DNA of 64,000 nucleotides from Adiantum capillus-veneris. Taxonomy: Eukaryota; Streptophyta; Polypodiopsida; Polypodiales; Pteridaceae. The notes below the pieces were generated by a model that saw nothing but the letters and a program-made list of their open reading frames with translations, was not told where the DNA came from and made no database searches. The stretch spans positions 89,396,342-89,460,341 of the forward strand of contig CM043953.1 in NCBI GenBank assembly GCA_014529385.2, in the 5' to 3' direction. The translations under genes and the position numbers were made by a program. Of this stretch, positions 34,348 to 45,720 are shown piece after piece (the stretch's first letter is position 1; the number at the start of each line of letters is the position of its first letter).

Positions 34348-34430
<83 letters not shown>
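34348..34430. repeat. (GA)n microsatellite, right of the LINE
   Basis: About 41 GA units, continuing the tract interrupted at 29780. Confidence 0.95.
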
Positions 34431-34434
<4 letters not shown>

Positions 34435-35394
34435 TCAAATCCTTCTCCCTTTTTCTTTCCCTTCATTGCCAAGATACAACTCCCTGATTTCTTCTTTCTA
34501 CGCTTCTCGTGCTTCTCCTCGCAAGCTTACCCTTCGTAGTTAAGCTCAAGACTTAGAGCTTCTTCTAGATGTCACCTTCTCTTCCCATACTCGTTATCTT
34601 CCTCTCCTTGCAGACCTTGGTCGAGGTCAAGGACGAGAGTGAGAGAGAGAGAGAGAGAGAGGGAGCCACTTCCCTTCTTTGCCTTCCCTCCTTTCCTTAC
34701 CAAGCCCTGACTCGTTACCTCGCCAATCTCCCTTATTTGTTTATCGAGCCTTGAATTGTTACCTTGCCGAGCTCCCTTATTTGTTTGCCAAGCTCCGCCT
34801 CTTTACCTTGCCGAGCTCCTTCTTCTTCCACTTCTTGTGCTTCTCCTTGCCAAGATTCCCTTTGCTAAGCCTTCTTTCCCTCCTCGCCTTATCTTCCGCT
34901 CGTCTTATGCTACCCCCCGTGACCCTTATCTCTCCCGACCTTGTGTTTGTCCTTTAAAAAAATCCTTTCCCCCTAAGTGAAGACAGTGCCATCGTCGCCA
35001 GCGACACATGACTTATCTTGATGACATGGAAGAGGTGGATGTCGAGCGCACCAAAATTGCCAAAAATGGATATAAATGGGAGCACCTTGGCAAGCTGAGG
35101 ATTTTATGTTTCATGGACGAGCTCGGCCGCTCAACCGCATGAGTGAGCGCATCTTTCTCATGCAGCGCTGTCACCCTGCTTCTCCATGCCATTGCCCTCT
35201 TCCCTTCACACTTCAACCATGTTTTAATAATATGGGTGGCAATTTCATGGGCGGCCATTTCCCCAAACCCCCTTGGGCAGCCATATTTTGATTGGCTTGG
35301 GTGGTCATCCGAGCTTTGGGCGGCCATAGTGTCTCATCGGGTGGGCGGCCCTGGCCCCAATGGGCGGCCATGCCCTCAACGGCTCTTGGTGGCC
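34431..35394. repeat. CT-rich block of unit copy B
   Basis: Homologous to 9032-10015. It contains a GA run (34634-34662), two to three diverged tandem copies of a TTGCCGAGCTCCCTTATTTG segment (34700-34815), an A run and a GGGCGGCC(A/C)TG-rich stretch (35240-35375). No gene. Confidence 0.65.
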
Positions 35395-35600
35395 AATTAA
35401 GCACACAATCGGCACCACACTTGGCATGCTCATTGACCAAGGCATCGCCTATCACCACATCTTCAGAGTAGGCCTCGGCTGACAATATCATAGTGAATTT
35501 TGTTGTCCAACATCTCAGATAATGCCACATGACTTTAAGATGCAGGTATAGGTGATTGCATTCTCCGGAAGGCATTCCGTTCGCATTCGGAAAGAACTTC
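35395..35600 (-). pseudogene. PPR-motif remnant (unit copy B)
   Basis: The minus strand reads VVIGDALVNEHAKCGAD in one frame and NAITYTCILKSCG in another, matching two plant PPR motifs in reverse register across a frameshift. It is the best preserved of the left-arm PPR pieces (compare 10010-10200). No start codon or transit peptide; captured fragment. Confidence 0.5.
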
Positions 35601-35825
35601 AATGAGCTTCTTTTCCATAACCTTATCAACATCCGGTACCCCCTTAATGACAATATCGTTTCAAATTTCATTGCTCATATCAGTGTCTTGAATAATGCCA
35701 AAATTTCATCCAGCTCAGCAGTGCCAGCATTTGACACGGTCTCAAGCCGTATTATCTTATCAACCCGAGCTCTGTCTGATAAGCCCTTAATTCTTGTAGG
35801 CTTCTCAAACTGCATAGAACGTATA

Positions 35826-37155
35826 CAAACCCTGATAGGCTCTAAAATTCCCATATGGCACACTGACCTAGGCCATCGACCTGACACGAAACTTGCCCCA
35901 GGGGAAACTTAAACTGGTAATAACTTGGCAACCAAATCTCCAATTGCTGATCTAAAAAGATTGACACGCTCCACAAAGTGAGCACTTCAAGCCCATGCAT
36001 TCATACCAACTTTAACCCTTCATCAGCAGTTGTCTGATCCGGTATGGATCGGCATCAACTCAAACTTCAAGCTGAGAAGCTCGTAGAGCACCTCAAGCAC
36101 TACAATTCTACCCCATAAACTTCCATTTTTAGTCACCTCAAACATACCTACTTTTAGCATAAAAAACATAAGTTCTGGCCCCTTAAAGCCGCATATGGCA
36201 TACATTTAGCATTAAACTTGGCGTGTTAACAAGGCCTGATCACGGCTCAATAAATGTGTAGGCTTCAAAGAAGCTTAGATTGCATCCCTTTGATCTTTTT
36301 CCCATCATGAAAGCGGAGAGGCACGACACCGTATGTTGTACTTCATGTTTATGACAATGCAGCATATAAATTATGTGAGCTCGATGGCACTAAGCTTAAA
36401 GTGACTTCTGTAGGGAAAAGGATCAAACTGTTCAAAAACAAGAAGGTGAGTTTAATTTTTAGGATCAAATCTTAGATCGTCAGCCAAGGGATGATGATGA
36501 TATGTATGCATCAGATGATGTGTCTGAGGAATCTTTTGATGATGCAAATTATAAGGGAAGACAATTGGCACATGCCGAAGGATGTGCAGGTTCAGAGGGG
36601 GTGGATGTCATGCCGCTCCGCTTCCATGATGGAAAAAAGGGCCAGGAGATGCAAGTTTAGCTTCTTTGAAGTCCATATATTTATTGAGCACTGACTAGGC
36701 CTTGATAACAAGCAAGATTTGATTCTAAGTGTATGCCAGATACGGCTTCAAGGGGCCATAACCTATGTCTTTTATGCTAAAATTGGGTATGTTTGTGGTC
36801 ATTAAAAAATGAATTTTATGGTTTAAAATTGTAGTGCTCAAGGTGCTCTACGGGCCTGTCTTTACAGCTCGTCAATTGGAGCTATGATGAAGAAGTTATG
36901 CCAGGTTGAAGTTGGGATTGATTGCAGATCCGTATCAGATTGGGAAACTGCAGATGAAGGATCAGGGCTATAGTGAATGCTTGTGCCTGAAATGCTCATT
37001 TTTTGGAGCACATCGTTCTTTTCAGATTGGCAATCAAAGCTTTGCTTGCCAAGATATTGATAGTTTAAGCTTCCCCGGGGCCCAGTTCTGTACCGATTTG
37101 GTCACCTCGATGAGTGTGCCAACTGGGAGTTTTTGGATTTTGACCAGGTTCTAGA
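35826..37155. repeat. Long imperfect palindrome (foldback), copy B
   Basis: The left arm (35826-36327) pairs with the right arm (36605-37155) around the gypsy C-terminal remnant. Matching words include TTTTTAGTCACCTC versus a diverged GTGGTCATTAAAAAA, and TCAATAAATGTGTAGGCTTC versus GAAGTCCATATATTTATTGA. Divergence of the arms is substantial, so the palindrome is old compared with the 58971-64000 duplication. Confidence 0.6.
36329..36445 (+). pseudogene. Gypsy integrase C-terminal remnant, copy B
   Basis: PYVVLHVYDNAAYKLCELDG, then GKRIKLFKNKK: the C-terminal beta-rich domain of Ty3/gypsy integrase. An acidic tail (RDDDDMYASDDVSEESFDD) follows at about 36487-36545 after a frameshift. It lies in the loop of the palindrome. 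Confidence 0.55.
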
Positions 37156-37249
37156 ATGTGGTGCATGTAATAGGGAAGTTAGCGGTCAAAGATAATCTTG
37201 ATCGGCATTTTCTCTCATGCAGTGCATTGAAAGCGGGGTATACTGCCAA

Positions 37250-37519
37250 CAACACTATGGAAGTTGATATGTATGCCTAATGTGGTGATTGGCAGTTCTT
37301 GGATGGCAATAATGGAGCTCAATGACAATGCTTTAGCGAGTATCTATGCCTGGGGTGACGCACTTCGAAGAATGTTGATTGCAAGATATGCCCAACTAAG
37401 ATGTGGCAAAGAACCATTGGTGCTTTTCTAAGGGAAGCTCTTTCGCCAAATCCAATCACCTATACTTGCATCTTGAAGGACGTGTATGATGTTGTGCTAG
37501 CTAGGCAAAGCCTTGGGTG
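37250..37519 (+). pseudogene. PPR-motif remnant, right of palindrome (copy B)
   Basis: The plus strand reads MPNVVIGSSWMAIMELNDNA and, in another frame, PNPITYTCILKDVYD followed by VLARQSLG. Copies at 52782-53036 (minus, the longest open one, 84 codons) and 62150-62410 (minus) show the same order. Pattern: VVIGxxxVxxY then PNxITYxxILK, two PLS-type PPR motifs. Frameshifted here. Confidence 0.5.
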
Positions 37520-38705
37520 ACATGTGAACCAGGTAGGCACTAAGGCTGCCCGAATTAAAGTCAAAGGAGGGATGCCCAAGAGAAAGGGTTGTTGGCCACC
37601 CATGGGATGGCCGCCTACTTAATTAAAACAAGGTTGAAGTGTGAAGGGAAATAGAAAAGGGGCATGGCAATGGATCAGGCATTGAGCAACGAATGGGTGG
37701 GGGGAAAGAGAAGTTCGTGGTGCTATGATGCTCGGATGTACAGATCAAGAAGAGGAAGTTGGTGAGCACAGGATGGCGCCCCTATCCGGCATCATTGGCG
37801 GCCAATTTGGTGGAAATATGGGTCTATGACCTTCCAAGCTATATCATAAGTTCATTTATGCAAAATTTGGGGCTATAAGCTTCCAAGCTATATCGTAAGT
37901 AAGACAAGTTCCTCAGAGTGGTTACTTCATTTTGAAGCAGTTTAGCCCTTGTACACATAAAACCCTTAGCCTAGGTATAAAAGGCAACTTTGTAAGGTTT
38001 TGAAGGACAAGTTGTATTATCATTAAAAAGGATATAAGGTTTCTCTATACATTGGTGTAGGCAAACCTAATCCAAACTGGAAAGTGGTCTATGCCAAGCG
38101 AAGGTTGCAGACAGGAGCAGTGCTGAAGGCTAGAGCAGACATGGAATCTCTGGGCAGACTAGTGGTAGCGAGAATGTATGCTTTGTGTGTCTTTCTAGGC
38201 AAGAAAGGCTTCAAAAAGGATCTAGATGGGAATATAGTAGGTGAAGGTGCTTGAAGTACCAAGTCAGTGGTCTAGAATGAAGAGTTCGAGGTGGTCTAAA
38301 AGCCTGTCCAGACGGCTCGTCAATCGGAGCCCTCATGTGCAAGATATTACAATTTGAAGTTAGAAGGTTTAGCAGACTTGGGACAGATAGGGCAGCTGGG
38401 GACAGGTGGCCACAGTAGATGTGAGAAAATAAAGTTGTAGTGCTTGAGTTATGGAGCATGCACGTCTTCTTGGATTGATAATCAAAGCTCTAGATTGCAA
38501 GTTATGGCCAGTTGAAGTTTTGTAGGGGGCCAGTTATGGGCAAGGTTGATCGCATTGGAAATCGTGCCATTTGGCATTTTTCAGGCCTCAATAGGGTTCT
38601 AGAGGGAAGTATGTGTTGTGTGAAGACAGCAAGAACTGACGGTTTGTTAATTGGGCTCCAGGGCGGTGAGATATGCTGAGCTCAAGGCGGGTGTAAATGT
38701 AGAGA
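37520..38705. repeat. Unit sequence without recognisable gene (copy B)
   Basis: Homologous to 51600-52780 (reverse) and 60946-62150 (reverse). Short frames recur in all three copies because the copies are similar, not because they are conserved as proteins. No motif recognised. Confidence 0.5.
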
Positions 38706-38759
38706 AACCCAGTGTCGGGCCAGTGCCTTTGTCAATTTGTGATAAGGACTAAGAGATTT

Positions 38760-38900
38760 TATCTCCCTATGATTAAGATTGTATCCCTCATGAGAATTCT
38801 GTCATCTTGTGAAGGTCTTGCATAAGGCCACATGTCTTCAAGTTGCAAGCATAAGTGATTGGATGTGGTGAAAGGTCATCCTTTCACCTTCGGTTAAAAC
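38760..38900 (-). pseudogene. PPR-motif remnant (copy B)
   Basis: Decayed version of the minus-strand PPR piece at 3095-3262; the ITYAC and LKTCGLMQDLHK parts are recognisable but split by a stop. Confidence 0.4.
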
Positions 38901-39346
38901 CACCTAGGGTTTCCTTGCCAATGGCCATAACCATGTTGCACATTGTAGTAAGTTTTATTTCAATGTTTCTACACCCTCTATTGGGTATTGATGATGTAGT
39001 AGGGATGCCATAGTGTGTAGTCAATAATATGCATGATGAAGCTGATGGTTAAAATGTTCACCATTATGGCATCATATAGGACTACGTGTACCTCTTGAGC
39101 ACTTTGTGTCGCAGTAACATCAAGCATAAAGGATAGCATATGTCTTGCAATCTAATTCAGATCATTTATGAAAGCTATCAAGAGAAGGCCGATCGCTGCT
39201 CCCTCAAACTATATTTTCTTCTTCATATATAGACCACGTGGCTGTAGAACACACATACCTGATGGTCATAAGTGTAAGTTTCCCTAATTATTAGTGCATT
39301 GCCTTCATGTGTACTTAAGGTACTGATAATGAGCATGTTCACTTGT

Positions 39347-39591
39347 TGTGGGGATAAACACTATGCTCACTCCACCTACTTAGCCGTGTGGGAACATATC
39401 CTAGAACTCTCTAGAAGTTCATCTTCAAGCCTATATAACAAGGCTCTCTCAAGGCGCATGTATTTCAAGCTTTTTCATTCTAGTAATTCAAGGTTGCTTT
39501 CTTCCCGTCTAAAGAGTTATTCTCTCTCATCCACACACACACACACAAGTATGAATGCTTCACATGAGTATCCACCCTAAATCTCCCAACA
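39347..39591 (+). repeat. 5' LTR of gag-only element 1
   Basis: 245 bp, TGTGGGGATAAACAC to CCCAACA. It contains a TATA-like CTATATAACA at 39431-39440, a short CA run and CTCTCAAGGCGCATG; the 3' LTR lacks three bases of the latter. Confidence 0.93.
39431..39440 (+). promoter_or_regulatory. TATA box in the 5' LTR of element 1
   Basis: CTATATAACA, also present in the 3' LTR at about 41928-41937; the likely start of transcription lies shortly downstream. Confidence 0.6.
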
Positions 39592-39606
39592 ACTGGTATC
39601 AGAGCC
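39592..39606 (+). promoter_or_regulatory. Primer binding site of gag-only element 1
   Basis: ACTGGTATCAGAGCC directly follows the LTR; TGGTATCAGAGCC is the canonical initiator tRNA-Met site of plant copia elements. It is preserved in reverse in the duplicated arm at 59231-59245. Confidence 0.92.
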
Positions 39607-40593
39607 CTGATTGGTCCTTGGGGTCAATATCTAACCATTTAGGCTAGTGTGTGTGTTCTCTCACCTCCCTCTACCTCTCTCTAGAAGCCTCCACGAGTTT
39701 TTCCGTTACTTTTAGGAGTTTTTGGCTGCCCACTCACTTGTCCACCTACTCCCTTGACTTTTGGGCTCATCACCCCTCAAATCAAGCAAAAGGTGGCTAC
39801 TCTCTTGCCGAGTATACCCTCCCAAACTCGTGGGCTGTTGTATCTCCCTCTTTCACCTTCTTCCTCATCTCCCTCAAGCTTCCATGGAAAGCTTCTAAGC
39901 TCTCCTAAATAGCCCATAACCATTCCCACCATTTCTCATCATTTTTGGTGCAAACTAGCTCTAGACTAGCTCATTTTCTCTCTTTAGTTTCTCTCTCTAA
40001 TAAGAGGCTTTTCATTTTCTATTTTAATAGTCCATTAAACCTCATTAGATCATCATTAATCCACTCTTAATCTTGTCATTAGTGTTCTACAAGCTCTACA
40101 CGACAAAAGGTCAAGACTAGCTAGCTTATGCAACCAAAACTAGTCTATTTATACATGTTTTTAATTTTCTGTTTCAAAATAGAGAATTAAAAACTCATTT
40201 TAAGCCCTCTAAATCATTGTTCGAGGCTTCCTTAAGCTATTCCGAAGCTTGAGCTACAAGGGCGTTCAATTTGGGCACCATCTACATCGATTTCGGGAGG
40301 AAAAGAGCTCATTTCGAAGGCCGTTTTGCTTCAACAAGGACTCAACTTAAAATCAGAGAATTAATTCTCTGTTTTGCACTCATTGTTAGCTTCATTCATC
40401 AAGGAGAGCTTCTACAAATCATCTCGACACGTTGGTATACTTCAAGGCACACTTCGGTAACATTTGAAGCTAATTTGTGCATGTTTTAAGCCTTTATTTT
40501 TCATTACCGCATACATTGCTTTTGTAAAAGGGTAGACACCATTTTGAGAGTCTCAAAATAGGACCGCCTTGCTTACATTATCTAGCATACACT

Positions 40594-41598
40594 ATGGGTA
40601 ATAACGACATCTCTATCTTTAATGGCATTGGCTTCCATACATGGCAAGTCAAGCTTAAAGGCTTCCTAATGAAGAAGGGTTTATGGAGTATAATCACTAG
40701 CAAAGGAGGGGATAACCTAATGGCTGCACAACAAAGAGAACGTCACCAAATGGAAGAGAAAGCTTTAGGTATTCTACTCACTAGTGTTGCGGATGAGATT
40801 GTTCATCACTTAGATCAAGCTACTTCCGCTAAAGATGCATGGGATACTCTTGAAAGAAAATTTGGGGCTAAGGGAAAACACTCTAAAATCTCTCTCAAGA
40901 TGCAATTATATGTACTCACTATGCATGAGAATGAAACTCTTTCAAGTATGGTCAATAGGCTTAAGAGCATATGCACTCAATTATCCTATATAGAGTGTAA
41001 CATTGATGAGGATGATAAAATTGCTATTCTACTTAAAGCCATGCCTATGAAATATGAGAATATTGTCACCGTGCTCAAGGAAAAGGAACCTATTCCTTCA
41101 CTTGAGAGCATTGTTCACTCTCTTCAAGAGGAAGAGAACAAGCATACTCATGCCACTCACACCAATGAAGCACCTACATCTCAAGCATTATTTGTTTCTA
41201 ACTCTAAAAGCTTCAAGCCATGTATCCATTGTGGGAAAACAGATCATGCTTCTATCAATTGCTACAAGATCAAGAAGTGTGTGAAGTGCGGTAAGGTTGG
41301 GCATCCACCCCAATTTTTCCCTAAAGGTGGTAGCGGCGGCATTCCAAGTCATGGCGGAAACAATAACAACACCTCCTCCAAGGGAAGACGTATTCTCTAC
41401 ACTCATAGTGATGATGAAGACGACAATGACGACAACGGCACTCTCACGGATGATGAGCTACATTTTATTTCAACTACTTCTTCTCCTCGTGCATCCACTT
41501 CTTCTAGCTCCTCTTTTTCTAATAAAGTTCATGCTAAGGACAGCCCCAGAAAGGGTAAGAAAACATACTTTCATGAAAGTGGTGATGACATACTTTGA
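40594..41598 (+). CDS. Copia-type gag polyprotein of element 1 (334 aa), intact
   Basis: An open frame from ATG 40594 after a leader of about 1 kb. It has the UBN2/retrotran gag domain at residues of about 5-190 (GIGFHTWQVKLKGFLMKKGL, AKDAWDTLERKFGAKGKHSK, TMHENETLSSMVNRLKSIC, LKAMPMKYENIVTVL), two CCHC-type knuckles (CIHCGKTDHASINC, then CVKCGKVGHPPQFF with F in place of the last C) and an acidic Ser-rich tail ending DDIL. It would form the particle and package RNA. No protease follows: the stop at 41596 is followed by 245 bp of non-coding sequence. Integrity suggests recent selection as a trans-mobilised element. Confidence 0.9.
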   Translation: MGNNDISIFNGIGFHTWQVKLKGFLMKKGLWSIITSKGGDNLMAAQQRERHQMEEKALGILLTSVADEIVHHLDQATSAKDAWDTLERKFGAKGKHSKISLKMQLYVLTMHENETLSSMVNRLKSICTQLSYIECNIDEDDKIAILLKAMPMKYENIVTVLKEKEPIPSLESIVHSLQEEENKHTHATHTNEAPTSQALFVSNSKSFKPCIHCGKTDHASINCYKIKKCVKCGKVGHPPQFFPKGGSGGIPSHGGNNNNTSSKGRRILYTHSDDEDDNDDNGTLTDDELHFISTTSSPRASTSSSSSFSNKVHAKDSPRKGKKTYFHESGDDIL

Positions 41599-41833
41599 AG
41601 AGGAATTGCTAACTTATTTACCCCTTTGTTGAATCCATGTGAAGGTTATAGTACTTTCTTTGTGTGAACCGCTTGTGACATGATGATGAATCCAATTGAG
41701 AACCATCAATGATCATTAAGTGATGAATCCCTTATGATTGTAATGAAGGACATAACGTTGTATCCATATGAGAACCATTATGTACCTCATCCTCTTTCCA
41801 TTGTGAACCTTAGGTGGTAGAAGCACGTGTTTT

Positions 41834-41843
41834 AGGGGGGATT
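41834..41843 (+). promoter_or_regulatory. Polypurine tract of gag-only element 1
   Basis: AGGGGGGATT immediately before the 3' LTR; the plus-strand primer region. Confidence 0.65.
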
Positions 41844-42085
41844 TGTGGGGATAAACACTATGCTCACTCCACCTACTTAGCCGTGTGGGAACATATCCTA
41901 GAACTCTCTAGAATTTCATCTTCAAGCCTATATAACAAGGCTCTCTCAAGCATGTATTTCAAGCTTTTTCATTCTAGTAATTCAAGGTTGCTTTCTTCTT
42001 GTCTAAAGAGTTATTCTGTCTCATCCACACACACACACACAAGTATGAATGCTTCACATGAGTATCCACCCTAAATATCCCAACA
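41844..42085 (+). repeat. 3' LTR of gag-only element 1
   Basis: 242 bp, same termini as the 5' LTR, followed by the CTTGT duplication at 42086-42090. Confidence 0.93.
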
Positions 42086-44513
42086 CTTGTAATGTCAATG
42101 CCATTGATCTATATGCATTGGTCATGCCCATAATTGTTTTCTTTAAACGTGGGTAGGTATGGAGAGGGACATGGGTATGCTTGGATCTATGTCCAATATG
42201 GCATATTGTCATGTAGTTTAGGCATTTTCGGGCTTTGTAGTAGCAAAAGGCGGAAAAACATTCTTTCAGCAACATGTCACTACTAATGGGTGATGGCGAC
42301 AATCAATCACTGATGAATGAGGAACTTGTAAAGCGAACTAGTTGGTTGCCATTTGTTGTGGTGGTGGTAGTGGGGGGGGGGGGGGGGGCTGAGGATTTGC
42401 TCGAGTTTGGTCTTTCTCTATGTGGCATGGTCCCTTTTTAAAAGAACACATAAGTAGGTGTCTTCCCTCCATCTTGTGTGGGCTCAAAGCGATTGTTGTT
42501 TTTTTTTGGGAAAATGTGGCATGTTGCCCTCTGCTTTGTTCCCTCATGTGCGCCCTCATCGATGGCGTTTCCAATCTTTTTGGCCTGCCACGCGGAGGCC
42601 TTTGTGAAATGTTCATTTTTTTTGCAAGTGACGTGGCAAATTGCATGACCGCTTTTAGAAATAAGGCACAAGTAAGGTAGAGGAGCTAGTAAGGAGCTCC
42701 GATGTTGAGCCAGTCTTTTTGGCAATAAAAGAGATGTTGTTTCTCCCATATGAAGATAATGGTGTTAGTGTAGTGGCCAAAAAATTGCTAACCCATCACA
42801 TCTCCATTGGACTAGACTAGGGCTTCATCCCTGCTATCGTGCATTGCTCTAAACATTCCCTATGCTAGCTTCCTCAAGGCTCACACTTATTGGACTAGAC
42901 TAGGGCTTCATCCTTGCTATCGTGCATTGCTCTAAACATTCCCTATGCTAGCTTCCTCAAGGCTCACACTTATTGTTACATACAAATGCAAAGATGCAGT
43001 TTTTGATTCCCGTCTAAGCACCGTCCTCCTCGATGAGAGCTGCTCTCTTTTCCAAATTCCCACCTGCATGCAAATTTAAATTTTAGAGCCAAATTTGAAA
43101 TTTCAATGTTAGAGGTAACTTTCAAAGTTTGTTGGCGGGATAGAGGTATTTTTGGACTATTGACTTTAGTTTCAGCCCCTGTCACACTGGGGCAAGCATA
43201 TATACCACGACTGTGTTGAGATGGCGTGTGCTAAATTGACAAGGTAGTAGTGAAAGTTTGTTGCTTGGAGGGGCGACCCAGCAAGCCCGACGATCTTTTC
43301 ATGAGCCAACCTTCAAAAAGTAAAATGCACGAAGCATTTTGATAGGCTTCGAATGGTGGTAGCTCTTGGCTATGCAACACTGTAATAGGGGATGAGCACC
43401 CTAGTGTGATAGTGTGATACGGGCATTAGTGTTCATTTGAGTGTGAAGTGAACCCAGCTAGGGTTTTACTTGTGCATGCGATTGTATGGCGGGGCTATGG
43501 AGCGCATGTGAGAATGCACTTTGGGTCCGATTTCTGACGTGCTTAACCTCGACAGTACCCTCAAGGCATGGTGAAGGCAGACAAAAAATATCTATCTCTC
43601 TCTTTTTCTCCCCCTCCATTTAACAAAAAATGGCTCTCCATTGTGACTCTTATCACCATAATTTTGGAGCATCGAGAGTCACTCATTAGCCATAAACATA
43701 CTACATCGAAGGCTGCTCATCGAAAGCGCTTTGACGCTTTTGGTCAACCAGCCTGCAGTCGCTTGCATTTTATTGGCAATCAACTACGAGTGCTTGGCCA
43801 TGATTATAAGCTGGACGACATTTAACGTAAACCAAAGCAAGTAGGCAAGCTCTCAAAGAGGCATCTTACAACATGTTGAGGTGGTCATGGAGGAGTTGTT
43901 GCCAATAATCAAGTGAGTATTGGGATATTCACACTACTAAATCCGTTTCAATGTGCACTATGTCCATGTCCGTGTGTCCGTGTCCGTGTGTGATGTAAGT
44001 CTAAGAGCTCAAGTTCCAAAGTTGCATGAGAATTCAATAGTAGATGCCCCCAAAAAATGGCGAGTGAGTTGAACATGCTCTATTGAGAGAGAGAGAGAGA
44101 GAGAGAGAGGCAGAGGCAGAGGCAGAGGCATCGAGGAATGCAGAACAGCCAAAGTAGAGGAGCTCGACGAGGAAGCTTGACTGCAACGCTAGGAGATTTG
44201 AGGTACATGCACCTGTGTTGCACGAAACGTTTCTAAATTCTGAACTAGAAACGTCCACCTGCCAAAAGAACATGAAACGGAATTCTCCACCTGCAACACA
44301 GACATGCACCTTCCATTTTTATTTTTTTTTGCGTTTGGCCTGAGCTTAAGCATGTAGAGACCAATCCGCCATAGATTTCTGCTCTAATGATGTGAGGAAA
44401 GCTGAGCTTTATCAAGCGTCAATAAGCAACAGAATAGGGTACGTAGATAAGCAACGGAATAGGGTACACCTGGAGCAATTTTTTTCTTTGTGTTGTGCCT
44501 AGGCGTTTGTGGC

Positions 44514-44558
<45 letters not shown>

Positions 44559-44600
44559 TTAACCTACTTGGCTACATGGTGAGTGGCAGATACAACACAA
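42086..44600. repeat. Unit copy B continued: G run, tandem 83-mers, LINE tail, microsatellites
   Basis: Homologous to 3706-6150 and 19364-21467. It holds a 17-G run (42372-42388), the 83-bp tandem duplication (42806-42971), the LINE ORF2 tail fragment (about 43630-43820, reading VTLITIILEHRESLISH), GA (about 44084-44109) and CT (44517-44554) runs. No intact gene. Confidence 0.75.
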
Positions 44601-44759
44601 AATGCAATGAGGCCATGCATGGCTCAGCCACTCGGTAGAGTTTTAGCTCTCTCTTCTGCCCAATTGATGGATCCCCACTTGAACACATTGGCACCTAAAC
44701 TAGGCACAGCCATCAGAGGTCGAGCTTTGAAGGACTCCATCAGGTCCACTGCCTGAGTG

Positions 44760-45640
44760 ATTTCATGAGTTTGGACCCCAGCAAGCGAAATGAAAACATG
44801 AAATATCCTTTTGTCGAAATGAAGATAAGGTGCACAAATATCTGAGGATTAGTTCCAGCTTTGAATATTGCAAGATAGGGCTCTTGTAGGTGGGGCCACC
44901 AGGGTCAAAGGTGGTAGTAGAAGAGGCTCTCGTCAAAGGAAAAGGACACAAGGGAGTATGAGTGACCTGTCTGTTGGTTTGGTGGAGGGGCTCAATAGAA
45001 AAAGACTCGATCAAGGAAGCCAAGGGAAAGGGAGATGGGTATGAGCAATAGGATGAGTCGAGAACTCAATTGGTTGAGATTCCTATAAATAGTGCAACAG
45101 GCGCTTGAGAGATTGAATGTGAGACGCGCCTGGGTTATGCATGAAGCAGGAAAGCTGATCAGCAGCAAAGCAGATGTCTGGACACATACATGCAACAAGA
45201 TAGCAAATTTGATCGAGGGTGGGCGCAAGCTGAGAATCTACAACTAAACATTGGAATGCTTCATCAACAGCAGGATGACTGCCAGCGAGGGGACATTTGG
45301 TGCTAATAGAAACAGCAGCATTGGCTGCAACTTGGAACTTTTGAAGAGAATTGTTGTTGAGGTTGCTGATCGTGCTAAGAGGCCCAGTGTTGAGGCCATG
45401 GAGATGTGGAGGTGAGGGCTGCGCAGTGAAGTAATGCACCACCAATGTGAGCCAGGATCATCGATTTGACCTGCAGAAGCCTGGTTCCCAAGGAAGGCAT
45501 CGTCTGCAAGGGGCAGCTTGCTCCTTGTGGATTTACCCACAGCAAGGGATTTAGTATCAGGGTTGGCGGCGACATCTTGGAGCACAACGGTGGTGGCATT
45601 TTGGCAGATTTGAGGTCTGCACCAAGGTCGGCAACGGCAT
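44760..45640 (-). pseudogene. Ty1/copia pol remnant, unit copy B
   Basis: The minus strand carries PDICFAADQLSCFMHNPG and ASHIQSLKRLLHYL, the RPDIxxAVxxxxxFMxxPxxxHxxAxKRxLRYL region between RT and RNase H of copia elements; upstream frames (45244-45599) are shifted. No YVDD box or RNase H active site remains. It abuts the 3' LTR of gag-only element 2 at 45644. Confidence 0.62.
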
Positions 45641-45643
45641 GGC

Positions 45644-45675
45644 TGTTGAAGTGTTATGAAGGGTGTTAAAACCTC

Positions 45676-45720
<45 letters not shown>

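Larger units (their letters stand above)
35653..39866 (+). repeat. Inverted repeat, arm 1
   Basis: Reverse complement of 58971-64000. The two arms are nearly identical: for instance an 82-codon frame at 38211-38459 (minus) translates identically at 61194-61442 (plus). The inner end is at about 39866, inside the leader of the gag-only element, where 58971 joins copia pol. The outer end lies beyond the window's right edge for arm 2 (64000 pairs with about 35653). The arms differ by an approximately 815-bp block present only in arm 2 (about 60130-60945). Confidence 0.88.
39347..42085 (+). mobile_element. Gag-only LTR retrotransposon (TR-GAG type) number 1
   Basis: Complete element of 2739 bp: 5' LTR 39347-39591, primer site, leader, one gag ORF, purine tract, 3' LTR 41844-42085. 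It is flanked by a perfect CTTGT target duplication (39342-39346 and 42086-42090). Unit copy A has the unoccupied site at about 3701-3705. It has no protease, integrase or RT and must have been mobilised by enzymes of an autonomous copia relative. The LTRs differ by about five substitutions and one 3-bp indel, so insertion is not very recent. Confidence 0.93.
27741..45643 (+). repeat. Composite repeat unit, copy B (longest copy, interrupted)
   Basis: Order: gypsy-2 pol remnant; GA microsatellite split by a LINE (29781-34347); CT-rich block; PPR remnant; long foldback with gypsy C-terminus in the loop; PPR remnants; gag-only element insertion (39347-42085); G run; LINE tail fragment; CT/GA runs; copia pol remnant. 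Subtracting the two insertions leaves about 10.6 kb. Relative to the inverted copy at 58971-64000 it lacks about 815 bp at 38697/38706. Confidence 0.72.

Noticed and set aside
38211-38459. 82-codon ORF identical to one at 61194-61442
   Set aside because: Identity reflects the recent inverted duplication of DNA; the related frame at 51841-52086 has changed freely, so protein conservation is not shown.
39651-39908. 85-codon ORF in the leader of gag-only element 1, also at 58788-59186 in reverse
   Set aside because: Lies in the untranslated leader; recurrence is due to the duplication.
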